This document shows positions 24,330-31,861 of a stretch of DNA of 64,000 nucleotides, piece by piece. Source of the DNA: SLRI01 sp964402505 (GTDB lineage Bacteria > Pseudomonadota > Alphaproteobacteria > Geminicoccales > Geminicoccaceae); contig CAYOCP010000018.1 of assembly GCA_964402505.1 (NCBI GenBank), positions 33,114 to 97,113 on the forward strand, written 5' to 3'. The stretch's first letter is position 1. Every line of letters starts with the position of its first letter. The notes beneath the pieces are model-generated. The model was not told the DNA's origin, did no database searches, and worked only from the letters and a program-made list of their open reading frames with translations. A program made the position numbers and the translations under genes.

Positions 24330-26657
24330 ATGGCGAAGTTCGGCGTTGGCCAGTCGGTCAGGCGGGTCGAGGATCAGCGGCTGCTGACCGGCCGTGGCCG
24401 CTACACGGACGATATCAGCGTGGACGGGCAGGCGCATGGCTGTGTGCTGCGCTCGCCGCACGCCCACGCCCGCATCCGCTCGATCGATGCCGGCGCCGCG
24501 CGCGAGGCGCCCGGCGTGCTCGGCGTCTTCACCGCGAAGGATTTCGGTCCCGCCGGCGCCACGGTGCCCTGCTTCATCCCGATCACCAACAAGGACGGCA
24601 GCGAGCGGGCCGATCCGCCGCATCCGATTCTCTGCGCCGACAAGGTCAACTATGTCGGCGACAACGTCGCATTCGTGGTCGCCGAGACGCCCGGGCAGGC
24701 CAGGGACGCGGCCGAGCTGATCGAGGTCGATTACGAGGAGCTCGAGGCCGTGGCCGGCACCGCCCAGGCCATCGAGGACGGACGCGTGCAGATTCACGCC
24801 GACGCCCCGAGAAACACGGCCTTCGACTGGTTCCACGGCGACGAGGGCAAGGTCGAGGCGGCGTTCGCGAAGGCGGCGCACGTCACGAAGATCGAGCTGA
24901 TCAACAACCGCCTGGTCTGCAATCCCATGGAGCCGCGTGCCGCCGTCGCCGAGTTCGACCAGGCGAGCGGCAAGCTCACCGTCTACACCGGCACCCAGGG
25001 TCCGTGGGCCTTCCGCGACACGCTGGCGCAGAATCTGGGCATGGACCCGGCCGACGTGCGCGTGGTCACGCCGGATGTCGGCGGCGGGTTCGGCATGAAG
25101 GCCATGTTCTTCCCCGAGTACACGATGGCGGCTTTGGCCGCCAAGAAGCTCGGCCGGCCGGTCAAGTGGACCGCCGACCGCTCCGAGGGCTTCCTCTCCG
25201 ACTCGATGGGCCGCGACCATGTCACGACGGCCGAGCTGGCGCTGGATGCCGACCACCGCATCCTCGGCCTTCGGGTCCGGACCATCGCCAACATGGGCGC
25301 CTACTACTACTTCTTCGCCCCGTTCATCCCGACCGGTGCCGCGCTCAAGGTGCTGCCCGGCGTCTACGACATCCCGGCCATGACCTATGCCGTCACCGGG
25401 GTCTTCACCAACACCGTGCCGGTGGATGCCTATCGCGGCGCCGGACGGCCCGAATCGATCTATTGCATCGAGCGGCTGATCGACGCCGCCGCGCGCGAGC
25501 TCGACATGGAGCCGACCGAGCTGCGGCGGCTGAACTTCATCAAGCCGTCGCAGATGCCCTACTCGACCGCCGCCGGCGAGGTCTACGACACGGGCGAGTT
25601 CGAGCGCGTCATGGATGCCTGCATGGCGAAGGCCGACTACGCGGGGCTGGAGGCGCGCCGCAAGGCCGCCGCCGCCAAGGGCAAATATCGCGGCATCGGC
25701 ATGTGCTACTACATCGAATCGACCATGGGCGATCCGAGCGAGAGCGCGAAGGTCGAGTTCGGCGAGGACGGCACCGTCGCCGTTCTCGTCGGCACCCAGT
25801 CGAACGGCCAGGGCCACGAGACCGCCTACGCCCAGGTGCTGCACGAAAAGCTCGGCGTGCCGTTCGAGCAAATCCGCATCGTTCAGGGCGATACCGGCCG
25901 CATCAAGGGCGGCGGCGGCACCGGCGGCTCGCGCTCGCTGACCGCCCAGGGCACCGCCATCAACAGCGCCTCCGACATCGTCATCGAGCGCGGCAAGGCC
26001 TATGCGGCGCAGCACTTCGAGACAGCCGCGGCCGACATCCAGTTCGACGACGGCACCTTCTCGGTCGCCGGCACCGACCGGACCATCGACATCATGACTC
26101 TGGCCCAGAAGGCGCGGAGCATGCCGTCGCCGGCCGAGGGGGTCGATGGCGGGCTCGACGCCGAGACGACCATCACGCTCGACGCCTGGACCTTCCCCAA
26201 TGGCTGCCACATCGCCGAGGTGGAGATCGACCCCGACACGGGCATCACGACGGTGGTCGACTACAACATCGTCGACGATTTCGGCTACGTCCTCAACCCG
26301 ATGCTGGTCGAGGGCCAGGTGCATGGCGGCGTCGTGCAGGGCATCGGCCAGGCGCTCTTGGAGCACACGGTCTACGACGACCAGGGGCAGCTCGTGTCCG
26401 GCTCGTTCATGGACTACTGCATGCCGCGCGCCGACGATCTGCCGTTCTTCGACTTCTCGACCATCGAGGTGCGCTGCGCCAACAACGCCATGGGCGTGAA
26501 GGGCTGCGGCGAGGCGGGCTCGGTCGGCTCGCCGGCAGCCGTCATCAACGCCATCGTCGACGCGCTCCAGCCGCTCGGCATCAGCAAGGTCGACATGCCG
26601 GCGACTGCCGAGAAGCTCTGGCGTCAGATCCAGGACGCCCGGGCCGAGGCTGCCTGA
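24330..26657 (+). CDS. Xanthine dehydrogenase family molybdopterin-binding subunit (CoxL-like, form II)
   Basis: 775-residue Moco-binding large subunit of a molybdenum hydroxylase. The N-terminal fold has RRVEDQRLLTGRGRYTDD. The Moco domain has TPDVGGGFGMKA, QSNGQGHET and the catalytic-Glu motif KGCGEAGSVGSP near the C-terminus. The active-site loop reads AYRGAGRPE, the form II type, not the Cys-containing AYRCSFR of true aerobic CO dehydrogenase. Members oxidise aldehydes, purines, aromatic or N-heterocyclic substrates. The FAD (CoxM) and 2Fe-2S (CoxS) partners are not next to it. ATG at 24330 chosen by alignment. A GC-rich inverted repeat (arms 26673-26680 and 26707-26714) follows the gene and could attenuate transcription. 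Confidence 0.9.
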   Translation: MAKFGVGQSVRRVEDQRLLTGRGRYTDDISVDGQAHGCVLRSPHAHARIRSIDAGAAREAPGVLGVFTAKDFGPAGATVPCFIPITNKDGSERADPPHPILCADKVNYVGDNVAFVVAETPGQARDAAELIEVDYEELEAVAGTAQAIEDGRVQIHADAPRNTAFDWFHGDEGKVEAAFAKAAHVTKIELINNRLVCNPMEPRAAVAEFDQASGKLTVYTGTQGPWAFRDTLAQNLGMDPADVRVVTPDVGGGFGMKAMFFPEYTMAALAAKKLGRPVKWTADRSEGFLSDSMGRDHVTTAELALDADHRILGLRVRTIANMGAYYYFFAPFIPTGAALKVLPGVYDIPAMTYAVTGVFTNTVPVDAYRGAGRPESIYCIERLIDAAARELDMEPTELRRLNFIKPSQMPYSTAAGEVYDTGEFERVMDACMAKADYAGLEARRKAAAAKGKYRGIGMCYYIESTMGDPSESAKVEFGEDGTVAVLVGTQSNGQGHETAYAQVLHEKLGVPFEQIRIVQGDTGRIKGGGGTGGSRSLTAQGTAINSASDIVIERGKAYAAQHFETAAADIQFDDGTFSVAGTDRTIDIMTLAQKARSMPSPAEGVDGGLDAETTITLDAWTFPNGCHIAEVEIDPDTGITTVVDYNIVDDFGYVLNPMLVEGQVHGGVVQGIGQALLEHTVYDDQGQLVSGSFMDYCMPRADDLPFFDFSTIEVRCANNAMGVKGCGEAGSVGSPAAVINAIVDALQPLGISKVDMPATAEKLWRQIQDARAEAA

Positions 26658-26759
26658 GGGGCGGGCTCGAGCGGCCCCGGGATCGATCGAGCTCAGGCGC
26701 GATCGGCCGGGGCCGGCGAGGCGCACCCGGCTCTGACACTGCAGCAGGAGGGAGGGAAC

Positions 26760-27218
26760 GTGCCGCTCGAACGGAAGAAGATCTGGCTGCTCGTCGCCGA
26801 TGCCGCGCGGGCGCGTCTGTTCGAGGTCGACCGCCGGGCGCGGCGCTTCGTGCTGCGCGATTCCTGGGCGGACGATGCCGCGGCCGGCAAGGGCAGCGAC
26901 CTCGTCGCGGACCGCCCCGGGCGGACCTTCGACAGTGCCGGGCAGGGACGGCACGCCATGGAGCCGCCGACGGCCCCCAAGACGGTGGCGAAAGCGCAGT
27001 TTCTCGCGATGCTGGCGGAACATCTCGTGCTGGAGGCGAGACGGCAATCCTTCGACGAGCTGCATGTGGTGGCGGCACCCAGGGCCCTCGGCGAGCTGCG
27101 CGAGAAGTTCGATGGGGCGGTGCGGGACCGGCTTCGGGGCGAGCTGGCCAAGGACCTGATGCCATCCAGCGAGGCCGAGCTGGAATCGGCGCTCGGCGGA
27201 ACGTTCTGGCCGGGCTGA
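26760..27218 (+). CDS. Host attachment family protein
   Basis: 152-residue soluble protein related to the PF10116 'required for attachment to host cells' family (AtsE-like). Features are the N-terminal WLLVADAARARLFEVDRRARRF, the conserved FAKMLAEHL-like helix (FLAMLAEHLVLEARRQSFDELHVVAAPRALGELRE) and the C-terminal AKDLMPSSEAEL. These proteins resemble the eRF1/archaeal Pelota middle domain fold; the biochemical role is unknown. GTG start at 26760, seven bases after GGAGGGA. Despite its name, the family is widespread in non-symbiotic Alphaproteobacteria. Confidence 0.88.
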   Translation: MPLERKKIWLLVADAARARLFEVDRRARRFVLRDSWADDAAAGKGSDLVADRPGRTFDSAGQGRHAMEPPTAPKTVAKAQFLAMLAEHLVLEARRQSFDELHVVAAPRALGELREKFDGAVRDRLRGELAKDLMPSSEAELESALGGTFWPG

Positions 27219-27262
27219 GGCGCCTTCGGCCATCTGCGTTGTCACGTCGCAGGCGGAATTTG

Positions 27263-27323
27263 TGCAATGCAGCATAAACCGCCTTGCGGAGGCCGCCGGG
27301 TATGCTATCTATCGTGCACTGCA
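27263..27323 (+). promoter_or_regulatory. Phasin promoter with two TGC-N3-GCA inverted repeats (PhaR-like operators)
   Basis: Two copies of TGC-N3-GCA are present: TGCAATGCA at 27263-27271 and TGCACTGCA at 27315-27323. Between them lies a plausible sigma70 promoter: TTGCGG at 27284-27289, 16 bases, then TATCTA at 27306-27311. The second repeat would overlap the transcription start. PHB-responsive PhaR repressors of Alphaproteobacteria bind CTGC-N3/4-GCAG-type sites upstream of phasin genes, so autoregulation by stored PHB is the likely reading. The promoter call is weaker than the repeat call. Confidence 0.55.
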
Positions 27324-27343
27324 AGAGTTCACGGGAGAGATCC

Positions 27344-27724
27344 ATGTCTGCCAAGTCTCCGCTCACCGCCCCGCCGATGATGCCCAAGTTCGATGTCGAT
27401 TCGATGATGGCCCTGCACAAGGCCAATCTCGACACGCTGGTCGCCGCGCAGAAGATCATGTTCGATCTGGCGCAGACCATGGCCAAGCGGCAGAGCGAGC
27501 TTCTCAAGGACGCCTTCGCCAGCACCGAGACCATGATGAGGGGCTTCGACGGCAAGAAGCAGCCGCAGGCCTACATGGACGACGCCAAGTCGGTGCTCGA
27601 GAAGGCCATGGCCGAGGCCAAGGAGACCATGGATCTCGGCATGAAGGCGCAGACCGAGGTCGTCGACCTCTTCGTCAAGCGCGCCACCGCCAATTTCGAC
27701 GAGGCCAAGTCGCTCGCCGCGTGA
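27344..27724 (+). CDS. Phasin family protein
   Basis: 126-residue, almost wholly helical, amphipathic protein. PKFDVDSMMALHKANLDTLVAAQKIMFD and the heptad-like QRQ/AMAEAKETMDLGMKAQTEVVDLF segments are typical of phasins that coat polyhydroxyalkanoate granules. The protein is Met- and Lys-rich and lacks Cys. ATG at 27344 after GGGAGAG. A single-gene unit with PhaR-like sites in front and a hairpin behind. Indicates that the organism stores PHB. Confidence 0.9.
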   Translation: MSAKSPLTAPPMMPKFDVDSMMALHKANLDTLVAAQKIMFDLAQTMAKRQSELLKDAFASTETMMRGFDGKKQPQAYMDDAKSVLEKAMAEAKETMDLGMKAQTEVVDLFVKRATANFDEAKSLAA

Positions 27725-27759
27725 GGTGACGTGCCGGCAAGATGCCGGCCGCTCCCCGG

Positions 27760-27790
27760 ACGGCCGCCCGTGCATCGCACCGGCGGCCGT
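27760..27790 (+). terminator. Hairpin terminator after the phasin gene
   Basis: Perfect 9-bp stem ACGGCCGCC/GGCGGCCGT with a 13-base loop that itself holds GTGC/GCAC, 35 bases after the phasin stop. The downstream TCGCGTTT is only weakly T-rich, so efficiency is uncertain. Confidence 0.6.
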
Positions 27791-27880
27791 TCGCGTTTCA
27801 AGCGGGCGCCTCGCTGCCGATCGAGCTTGCGCTCGGCCGCGAGGTGGGCAGGATGGTGGGCCAACGGCTGCGGAACCGCC

Positions 27881-28810
27881 ATGCGCGACATGAAGGACGA
27901 CCACCTCAACCGGCCGAGCGCGCGCGAGGACCTCGAGCACGCCCGGGACATCGTCCCGTCGCCGCAGTCCCGATCGCCGAGCTACCGCCTCGCCTTCGCC
28001 GATCACGACTTTCTGGTGCGCGAGGAGCTGCGGCCGGTCCGCCTGCAGCTCGAGCTGCTCAAGCCCGAGCTCGAGCTGCAGGCGATGCGGATCGAATCGA
28101 CCATCGTCATTTATGGCAGTGCGCGCATCGGCGATCCGGAAAGAGCGCGGGCCGAGCTCGCCCGGGCCGAGGCGGCGGCCGCCGACCGGCCCCGGGATCC
28201 GGCGAGCCGGAAGGAGGTCGCGCGGTGCCGCCGCAGGGTCGCCCGTTCCCGCTACTACGAGGAGGCCCGCCGCTTCGGACGCCTGGTCGCGGCGCACGGC
28301 TCGGGCGGCCCCACCCGGCAGTTCGTGATCGTCACCGGCGGCGGCCCCGGCATCATGGAAGCCGCCAATCGCGGTGCGGCCGAGATCGGCGGGATCTCGA
28401 TCGGGCTCAACATCACCCTGCCGCACGAGCAGTCGCCCAATCCCTGGGTCACGCCCGAGCTCTCCTTCCAGTTCCATTACTTCGCCCTGCGCAAGATGCA
28501 TTTTCTGATGCGGGCGAGAGCGCTCGTGGTTTTTCCCGGCGGGTTCGGCACGCTGGACGAGCTTTTCGAGTGCCTGTGTCTGATGCAGACCCACAAGGTG
28601 GCACGCATACCCGTGCTGCTCCTCGACCGCGACTACTGGCAGCGGATCATCGATTTCGACGCCCTGCTCGAGGAGGAGGTCATCGGTCCGCAGGATCTCG
28701 ACCTCTTCACCTTCGTCGCCAGCGCGGAGGAGGCCTGGGCGCATATCCGCCGGCATTACGGCCTGGACGCCAGCAGCCCGGCACCCGACCCCGCCGGCGA
28801 CCCTTCCTAG
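27881..28810 (+). CDS. LOG family protein (lysine-decarboxylase-like fold)
   Basis: 309-residue protein with the two LOG motifs, GGGPGIMEAANRGA (about residues 150-163) and PGGFGTLDE (about 222-230). It starts with a charged extension and a ILVIYGSARIG-like strand (STIVIYGSARIG). The family covers cytokinin-activating phosphoribohydrolases and nucleotide 5'-monophosphate glycosidases such as PpnN. The long N-terminal segment and the insertion rich in Arg and Ala (ERARAELARAEAAAADRPRD) place it in the larger TIGR00730-like group found in Alphaproteobacteria. ATG at 27881; the ATG three codons later is possible. Confidence 0.85.
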   Translation: MRDMKDDHLNRPSAREDLEHARDIVPSPQSRSPSYRLAFADHDFLVREELRPVRLQLELLKPELELQAMRIESTIVIYGSARIGDPERARAELARAEAAAADRPRDPASRKEVARCRRRVARSRYYEEARRFGRLVAAHGSGGPTRQFVIVTGGGPGIMEAANRGAAEIGGISIGLNITLPHEQSPNPWVTPELSFQFHYFALRKMHFLMRARALVVFPGGFGTLDELFECLCLMQTHKVARIPVLLLDRDYWQRIIDFDALLEEEVIGPQDLDLFTFVASAEEAWAHIRRHYGLDASSPAPDPAGDPS

Positions 28811-28950
28811 ATATTATTCCTATCACGAGCCGGCCGCCGAGGCAAGGGGCGCTTCGGTTCGTCCGGCCAGCCGCACCCGCGGGTTCGCCGACCCGGCAAC
28901 GGTCCCGGAACGGAGCCAAAAAGCTCTGCGGATCAATAAGTTACCTGACC

Positions 28951-29048
28951 CCGGGTTCGTTCGTCGAAGGCCGGGTTCGTTCGTCGATCCGTCCCTCGAA
29001 TCGGCCGTTTTTCGGGTTCCTTCGTCGGATCGCCGGGTTCGCTCGTCG
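28951..29048 (+). repeat. Four copies of a 16-bp direct repeat (CCGGGTTCGTTCGTCG)
   Basis: Copies at 28951-28966 and 28971-28986 are identical. 29012-29027 has two mismatches and 29033-29048 has one. Start-to-start distances are 20, 41 and 21 bases, so the array has a period near 20.5 with one unrecognisable unit in the middle. It runs directly into the palindrome set that begins at 29049. Confidence 0.8.
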
Positions 29049-29203
29049 CCCGATGTTGCACGAGATGCAACATCGGGGGCCGGATGTTGCATCTCGTGCA
29101 ACAACCCGAGGCGCGAATGGCGCATCTCCTGCAACATCGGCCGTCCTCATGTTGCATATCCTGCAACATCCCGGGACCGCTGTCGCAGGATATGCAACAG
29201 CGA
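29049..29203. repeat. Array of five near-palindromes, TGTTGCA-N5-TGCAACA, every 31-33 bp
   Basis: Unit centres are at about 29063, 29094, 29127, 29159 and 29190. Unit 1 has perfect 12-bp arms (29049-29060 and 29066-29077). Unit 2 (29085-29103) has perfect 7-bp arms. Unit 3 (29118-29136) has a degenerate left arm. Unit 4 (29149-29169) has perfect 8-bp arms. Unit 5 (29178-29202) has 10-bp arms with one mismatch. The five-base centres are CGAGA, TCTCG, TCTCC, TATCC and GGATA, so units 1 and 2, and units 4 and 5, are mutual inversions. The 10-14-base gaps between units are GC-rich and unrelated. Confidence 0.85.
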
Positions 29204-29356
29204 CCGCCAGGCGGTGAAGGAGGACGGACCAGCCCGCCTCGGAGCCCACGGTGGCGGCGCTCCTGCGCCATTCCATGGGACACGACCCGGGGCCGGCCGG
29301 CGCAGGGATCACGATCCCATCGACCCCTCGGCCGGCGTAAAGAGTCCTGACCCCTT

Positions 29357-29983
29357 TTAGATCAGGAGCTCGGCGAAGGGGCCGGGGTGGGTGGGGAAGG
29401 AGGCATCGAGGCGCAGCGCCTTCTCGAGGCGGGCCTTGTAGGCGCTGCGCGTGATCTCCTCGACGCCGAACTGCTGCAGGTGGTCGTTGACGAACTGGGT
29501 GTCGAGCAGGACGAAGCCGCCGATCCGAAGGCGGGCGACGAGCTCGACCAGGGCCACCTTGCTCGCGTCCGTGGCCCGGCTGAACATGCTCTCGCCGCAA
29601 AAGGCGCCGCCGAGGGCGAGGCCGTAGAGCCCGCCGACCAGCCGGCCCCCTTCCCAGGCCTCGATCGAGTGGCCGTGGCCGCGACGGTGGAGCTGGATAT
29701 AGAGCGCGATGATGTCGTCGTTGAGCCAGGTGCGAGGGCGGTCGGGCGTCGCCTCGGCGCAGGCGCGGATGACCGCCTCGAAGTCGCGGTCGACGGTGAG
29801 GGCGAACCGGCCCTTGCGGATCGTCCTCTTCAGGCTGCGCGGCACGTGGAAGCGGTCGAGCGGCAGGATGCCGCGATGCAGGGGATCGATCCAGTGGATC
29901 GTCGGATCGTCCCGGTCGTTGGCCATCGGGAAGAGGCCGATGGAGTAGGCGCTCAGGACCAGCTCGGGTGTGAGCAGTTGCAT
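29357..29983 (-). CDS. aat: Leucyl/phenylalanyl-tRNA--protein transferase
   Basis: 208-residue N-end-rule enzyme that adds Leu or Phe to N-terminal Arg/Lys of proteins destined for ClpS-ClpAP. Complete motifs: LVLSAYSIGLFPMA, WIDPLHRGILPLDRFHVPRSLKR, HSIEAWEGGRLVGGLYGLALGGAFCGESMFS and FVLLDTQFVNDHLQQFG. ATG at 29983. It lies 48 bases downstream of accC on the same strand, the usual alphaproteobacterial neighbour. Confidence 0.95.
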   Translation of the reverse strand: MQLLTPELVLSAYSIGLFPMANDRDDPTIHWIDPLHRGILPLDRFHVPRSLKRTIRKGRFALTVDRDFEAVIRACAEATPDRPRTWLNDDIIALYIQLHRRGHGHSIEAWEGGRLVGGLYGLALGGAFCGESMFSRATDASKVALVELVARLRIGGFVLLDTQFVNDHLQQFGVEEITRSAYKARLEKALRLDASFPTHPGPFAELLI

Positions 29984-30031
29984 GGGCGGTCTCGGCTGGG
30001 GCGTCGTTCCGGCTGTCGGTCTCCCCGCGGC

Positions 30032-31405
30032 TCAGGCGGGAGGACGGGCGAGAAACCGCTCGAGCCAGCTCGTGTCGTAGCGGCTCTCCCGGAACTCGGG
30101 CTCGGCCAGGACCCGCTGCAGCAGGGGGATCGAGGAGGGGATGCCGTCGATGACGAACTCGGCGAGGCTTCGCTCGAGCCTTGCGATGCAGTGCTCGCGG
30201 CTCTGGTCGTGGACGATCAGCTTGGCGATCAGGCTGTCGTAGAAGGGCGGCACGGTGTAGCCGCTGTAGATGGCGGAATCCACCCGGACACCGGGGCCGC
30301 CCGGCGGATGGTAGGCGACGATGCGGCCGGGCTGGGGCAGGAGCGTCTGCGGATCCTCGGCATTGATCCGGCATTCGATCGCATGGCCGCGCAGGCGCAC
30401 CTCGTCCTGGGTGAAGCTCAGGGGATGGCCCATGGCGACGGTGAGCTGCTCGCGCACGAGATCGATGCCGGTCACCATCTCCGTCACCGGGTGCTCGACC
30501 TGGATTCGGGTGTTCATCTCGATGAAGTAGAAGTGGCCGTCCTGGTAGAGGAACTCGACCGTGCCGGCGCCGAGATAGCCGAGCCGGCCCAGGGCCTCGA
30601 CGACGGTCGCACCGATCGCCCGGCGCTCGCCAAGGTTGATGACCGGCGAGGGCGATTCCTCGATCAGCTTCTGATGCCGCCGCTGCAGGGAGCAGTCGCG
30701 CTCGCCGAGATGCACGACCCTGCCGTGCCGGTCGGCCATGACCTGGATCTCGATGTGGCGCGGGTGGTCGAGGTATTTCTCGAGATAGACCCGCTCGTCG
30801 CCGAACCCGGCGCGCGCCTCGTTGCGCGCCTTGCGCAAGGCCGCGGCCAGCTCGGCGCGGCCGCGCACCACGTGCATGCCGCGTCCGCCGCCGCCGGCGA
30901 CGGCCTTGATCAGCACCGGATAGCCGATCTCGTCGGCGGCGGCGGCGGCCGTCCCGTCGTCGGTCACCGCTCCCTCGGTGCCGGGCACGGTCGGCATGCC
31001 GGCAGCGGCCACCGTCGCCTTGGCCACCACCTTGTCGCCCATCATGCGGATGTGGTCGGGATCGGGGCCGATGAAGGTGAAGCCGTGCTCGATCACCATC
31101 TGCGCGAAATCGGCGTTCTCGGCGAGAAAGCCGTAGCCCGGATGGATGGCCTCGGCACCGGTGATCTCGGCGGCCGAGAGGATCGCTGCCGCGTTGAGGT
31201 AGGATTCGCCGGCGCCGGGCGGGCCGATGCAGACGCTCTCGTCGGCGAGCCGCACATGCATGGCATTGGCGTCGGCGGTCGAGTGCACGGTGACCGTGCC
31301 GATGCCCATCTCGCGGCAGGCGCGCAGGATGCGCAGCGCGATCTCGCCGCGATTGGCGATCAGCACCTTCTTGATCGGTTGGAGCCGGGCCACGCGCGGG
31401 CTCAC
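30032..31405 (-). CDS. accC: Acetyl-CoA carboxylase, biotin carboxylase subunit
   Basis: 457-residue ATP-grasp enzyme that carboxylates biotin on AccB in the first step of fatty-acid synthesis. Motifs: KVLIANRGEIALRILRACREMG at the N-terminus, the ATP loop AGGGGRGMHVV, the catalytic EMNTRIQVEHPVTEMVTGIDLV and a C-terminal SIPLLQRVLAEPEFR. GTG at 31405 overlaps the accB stop by 4 bases; this gives about ten residues before the conserved KVLIANRGE. Part of aroQ-accB-accC(-aat). Confidence 0.96.
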   Translation of the reverse strand: MSPRVARLQPIKKVLIANRGEIALRILRACREMGIGTVTVHSTADANAMHVRLADESVCIGPPGAGESYLNAAAILSAAEITGAEAIHPGYGFLAENADFAQMVIEHGFTFIGPDPDHIRMMGDKVVAKATVAAAGMPTVPGTEGAVTDDGTAAAAADEIGYPVLIKAVAGGGGRGMHVVRGRAELAAALRKARNEARAGFGDERVYLEKYLDHPRHIEIQVMADRHGRVVHLGERDCSLQRRHQKLIEESPSPVINLGERRAIGATVVEALGRLGYLGAGTVEFLYQDGHFYFIEMNTRIQVEHPVTEMVTGIDLVREQLTVAMGHPLSFTQDEVRLRGHAIECRINAEDPQTLLPQPGRIVAYHPPGGPGVRVDSAIYSGYTVPPFYDSLIAKLIVHDQSREHCIARLERSLAEFVIDGIPSSIPLLQRVLAEPEFRESRYDTSWLERFLARPPA

Positions 31406-31857
31406 TCGATGATCAGGAGCGGCTCGCCGAACTCGACCGGTGTCGCGTTGTCGACGAAGATCCGGCTGATGCGGCCGCCGCGGGGGGCCCGGATCTGGTT
31501 CATGACCTTCATGGCCTCGATGATCAGGAGCGTGTCGCCCTCGCGGACCGTCTGGCCCGGTGTCACGAAGGGATCGGCACCCGGCTCGGGATAGAGATAG
31601 ACCGTGCCGACCATGGGCGAGGTCACGGTGCCGGGATGGGCCGCCTCGCCGGCCGGAGCCGCGGCCGCTTCCGCTTCCGCCATGGCGGCGGATGCCGGCG
31701 GGCGGGGCGGCATCTGGGTCTCGAAGGCGGGTGCCGGGCTCTTGACGACGCGGACCCGGGCGTCGCCCTCGCTGATCTCGATCTCGGTGAGGCCGGTCCG
31801 CTGCAGGAGCTCGGCGAGTGCCGCCACGTAATCGGTGTCGATGTGAAGCTTGGCCAT
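31402..31857 (-). CDS. accB: Acetyl-CoA carboxylase biotin carboxyl carrier protein
   Basis: 151-residue BCCP. An N-terminal helix pair (residues 1-40) is followed by an Ala/Pro-rich linker (about 41-78) and a biotinyl domain with PMVGTVYLYPEPGADPFV and EAMKVMN, where Lys117 is the biotinylation site. The thumb loop is of the usual bacterial type. ATG at 31857, four bases after aroQ. Overlaps accC by 4 bases. Confidence 0.96.
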   Translation of the reverse strand: MAKLHIDTDYVAALAELLQRTGLTEIEISEGDARVRVVKSPAPAFETQMPPRPPASAAMAEAEAAAAPAGEAAHPGTVTSPMVGTVYLYPEPGADPFVTPGQTVREGDTLLIIEAMKVMNQIRAPRGGRISRIFVDNATPVEFGEPLLIIE

Positions 31858-31861
31858 GGTC

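Larger units (their letters stand above)
28811..29356. other. 545-base gene-free region with repeat arrays
   Basis: No convincing gene lies between the LOG gene and aat. The left 130 bases contain an AT-richer patch just after the LOG stop. From 28944 to 29354 the sequence is bracketed by two copies of CCTGACCCC (28944-28952 and 29346-29354) and holds the two repeat sets listed separately. Open frames through it on both strands read as low-complexity Cys/His/Gln-rich peptides that only mirror the repeats. It may be a small inserted element or a regulatory/nucleoid site. Confidence 0.6.

Noticed and set aside
26658..26759. GC-rich inverted repeat after coxL as a strong terminator
   Set aside because: The arms are 8 bp with a 26-base loop and no T-run; it is mentioned only in the coxL entry.
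23340..27275. A very long minus-strand frame (over 1300 codons) covering the coxL and neighbouring genes
   Set aside because: It is the mirror of real plus- and minus-strand genes in GC-rich DNA, without family motifs. The same holds for the minus frame over soxA (1895-4267).
29049..29203. CRISPR array
   Set aside because: Units are 19-25 bp palindromes with only 10-14-base gaps, some inverted, and no cas genes are present.
28933..29283. A 116-codon minus-strand frame through the repeat arrays, with repeated MLQDMQH and CCxRC-like units
   Set aside because: The apparent protein repeats are exact reflections of the DNA palindromes, there is no ribosome site and the composition is unlike the neighbours. 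Kept as a DNA repeat, not a gene.
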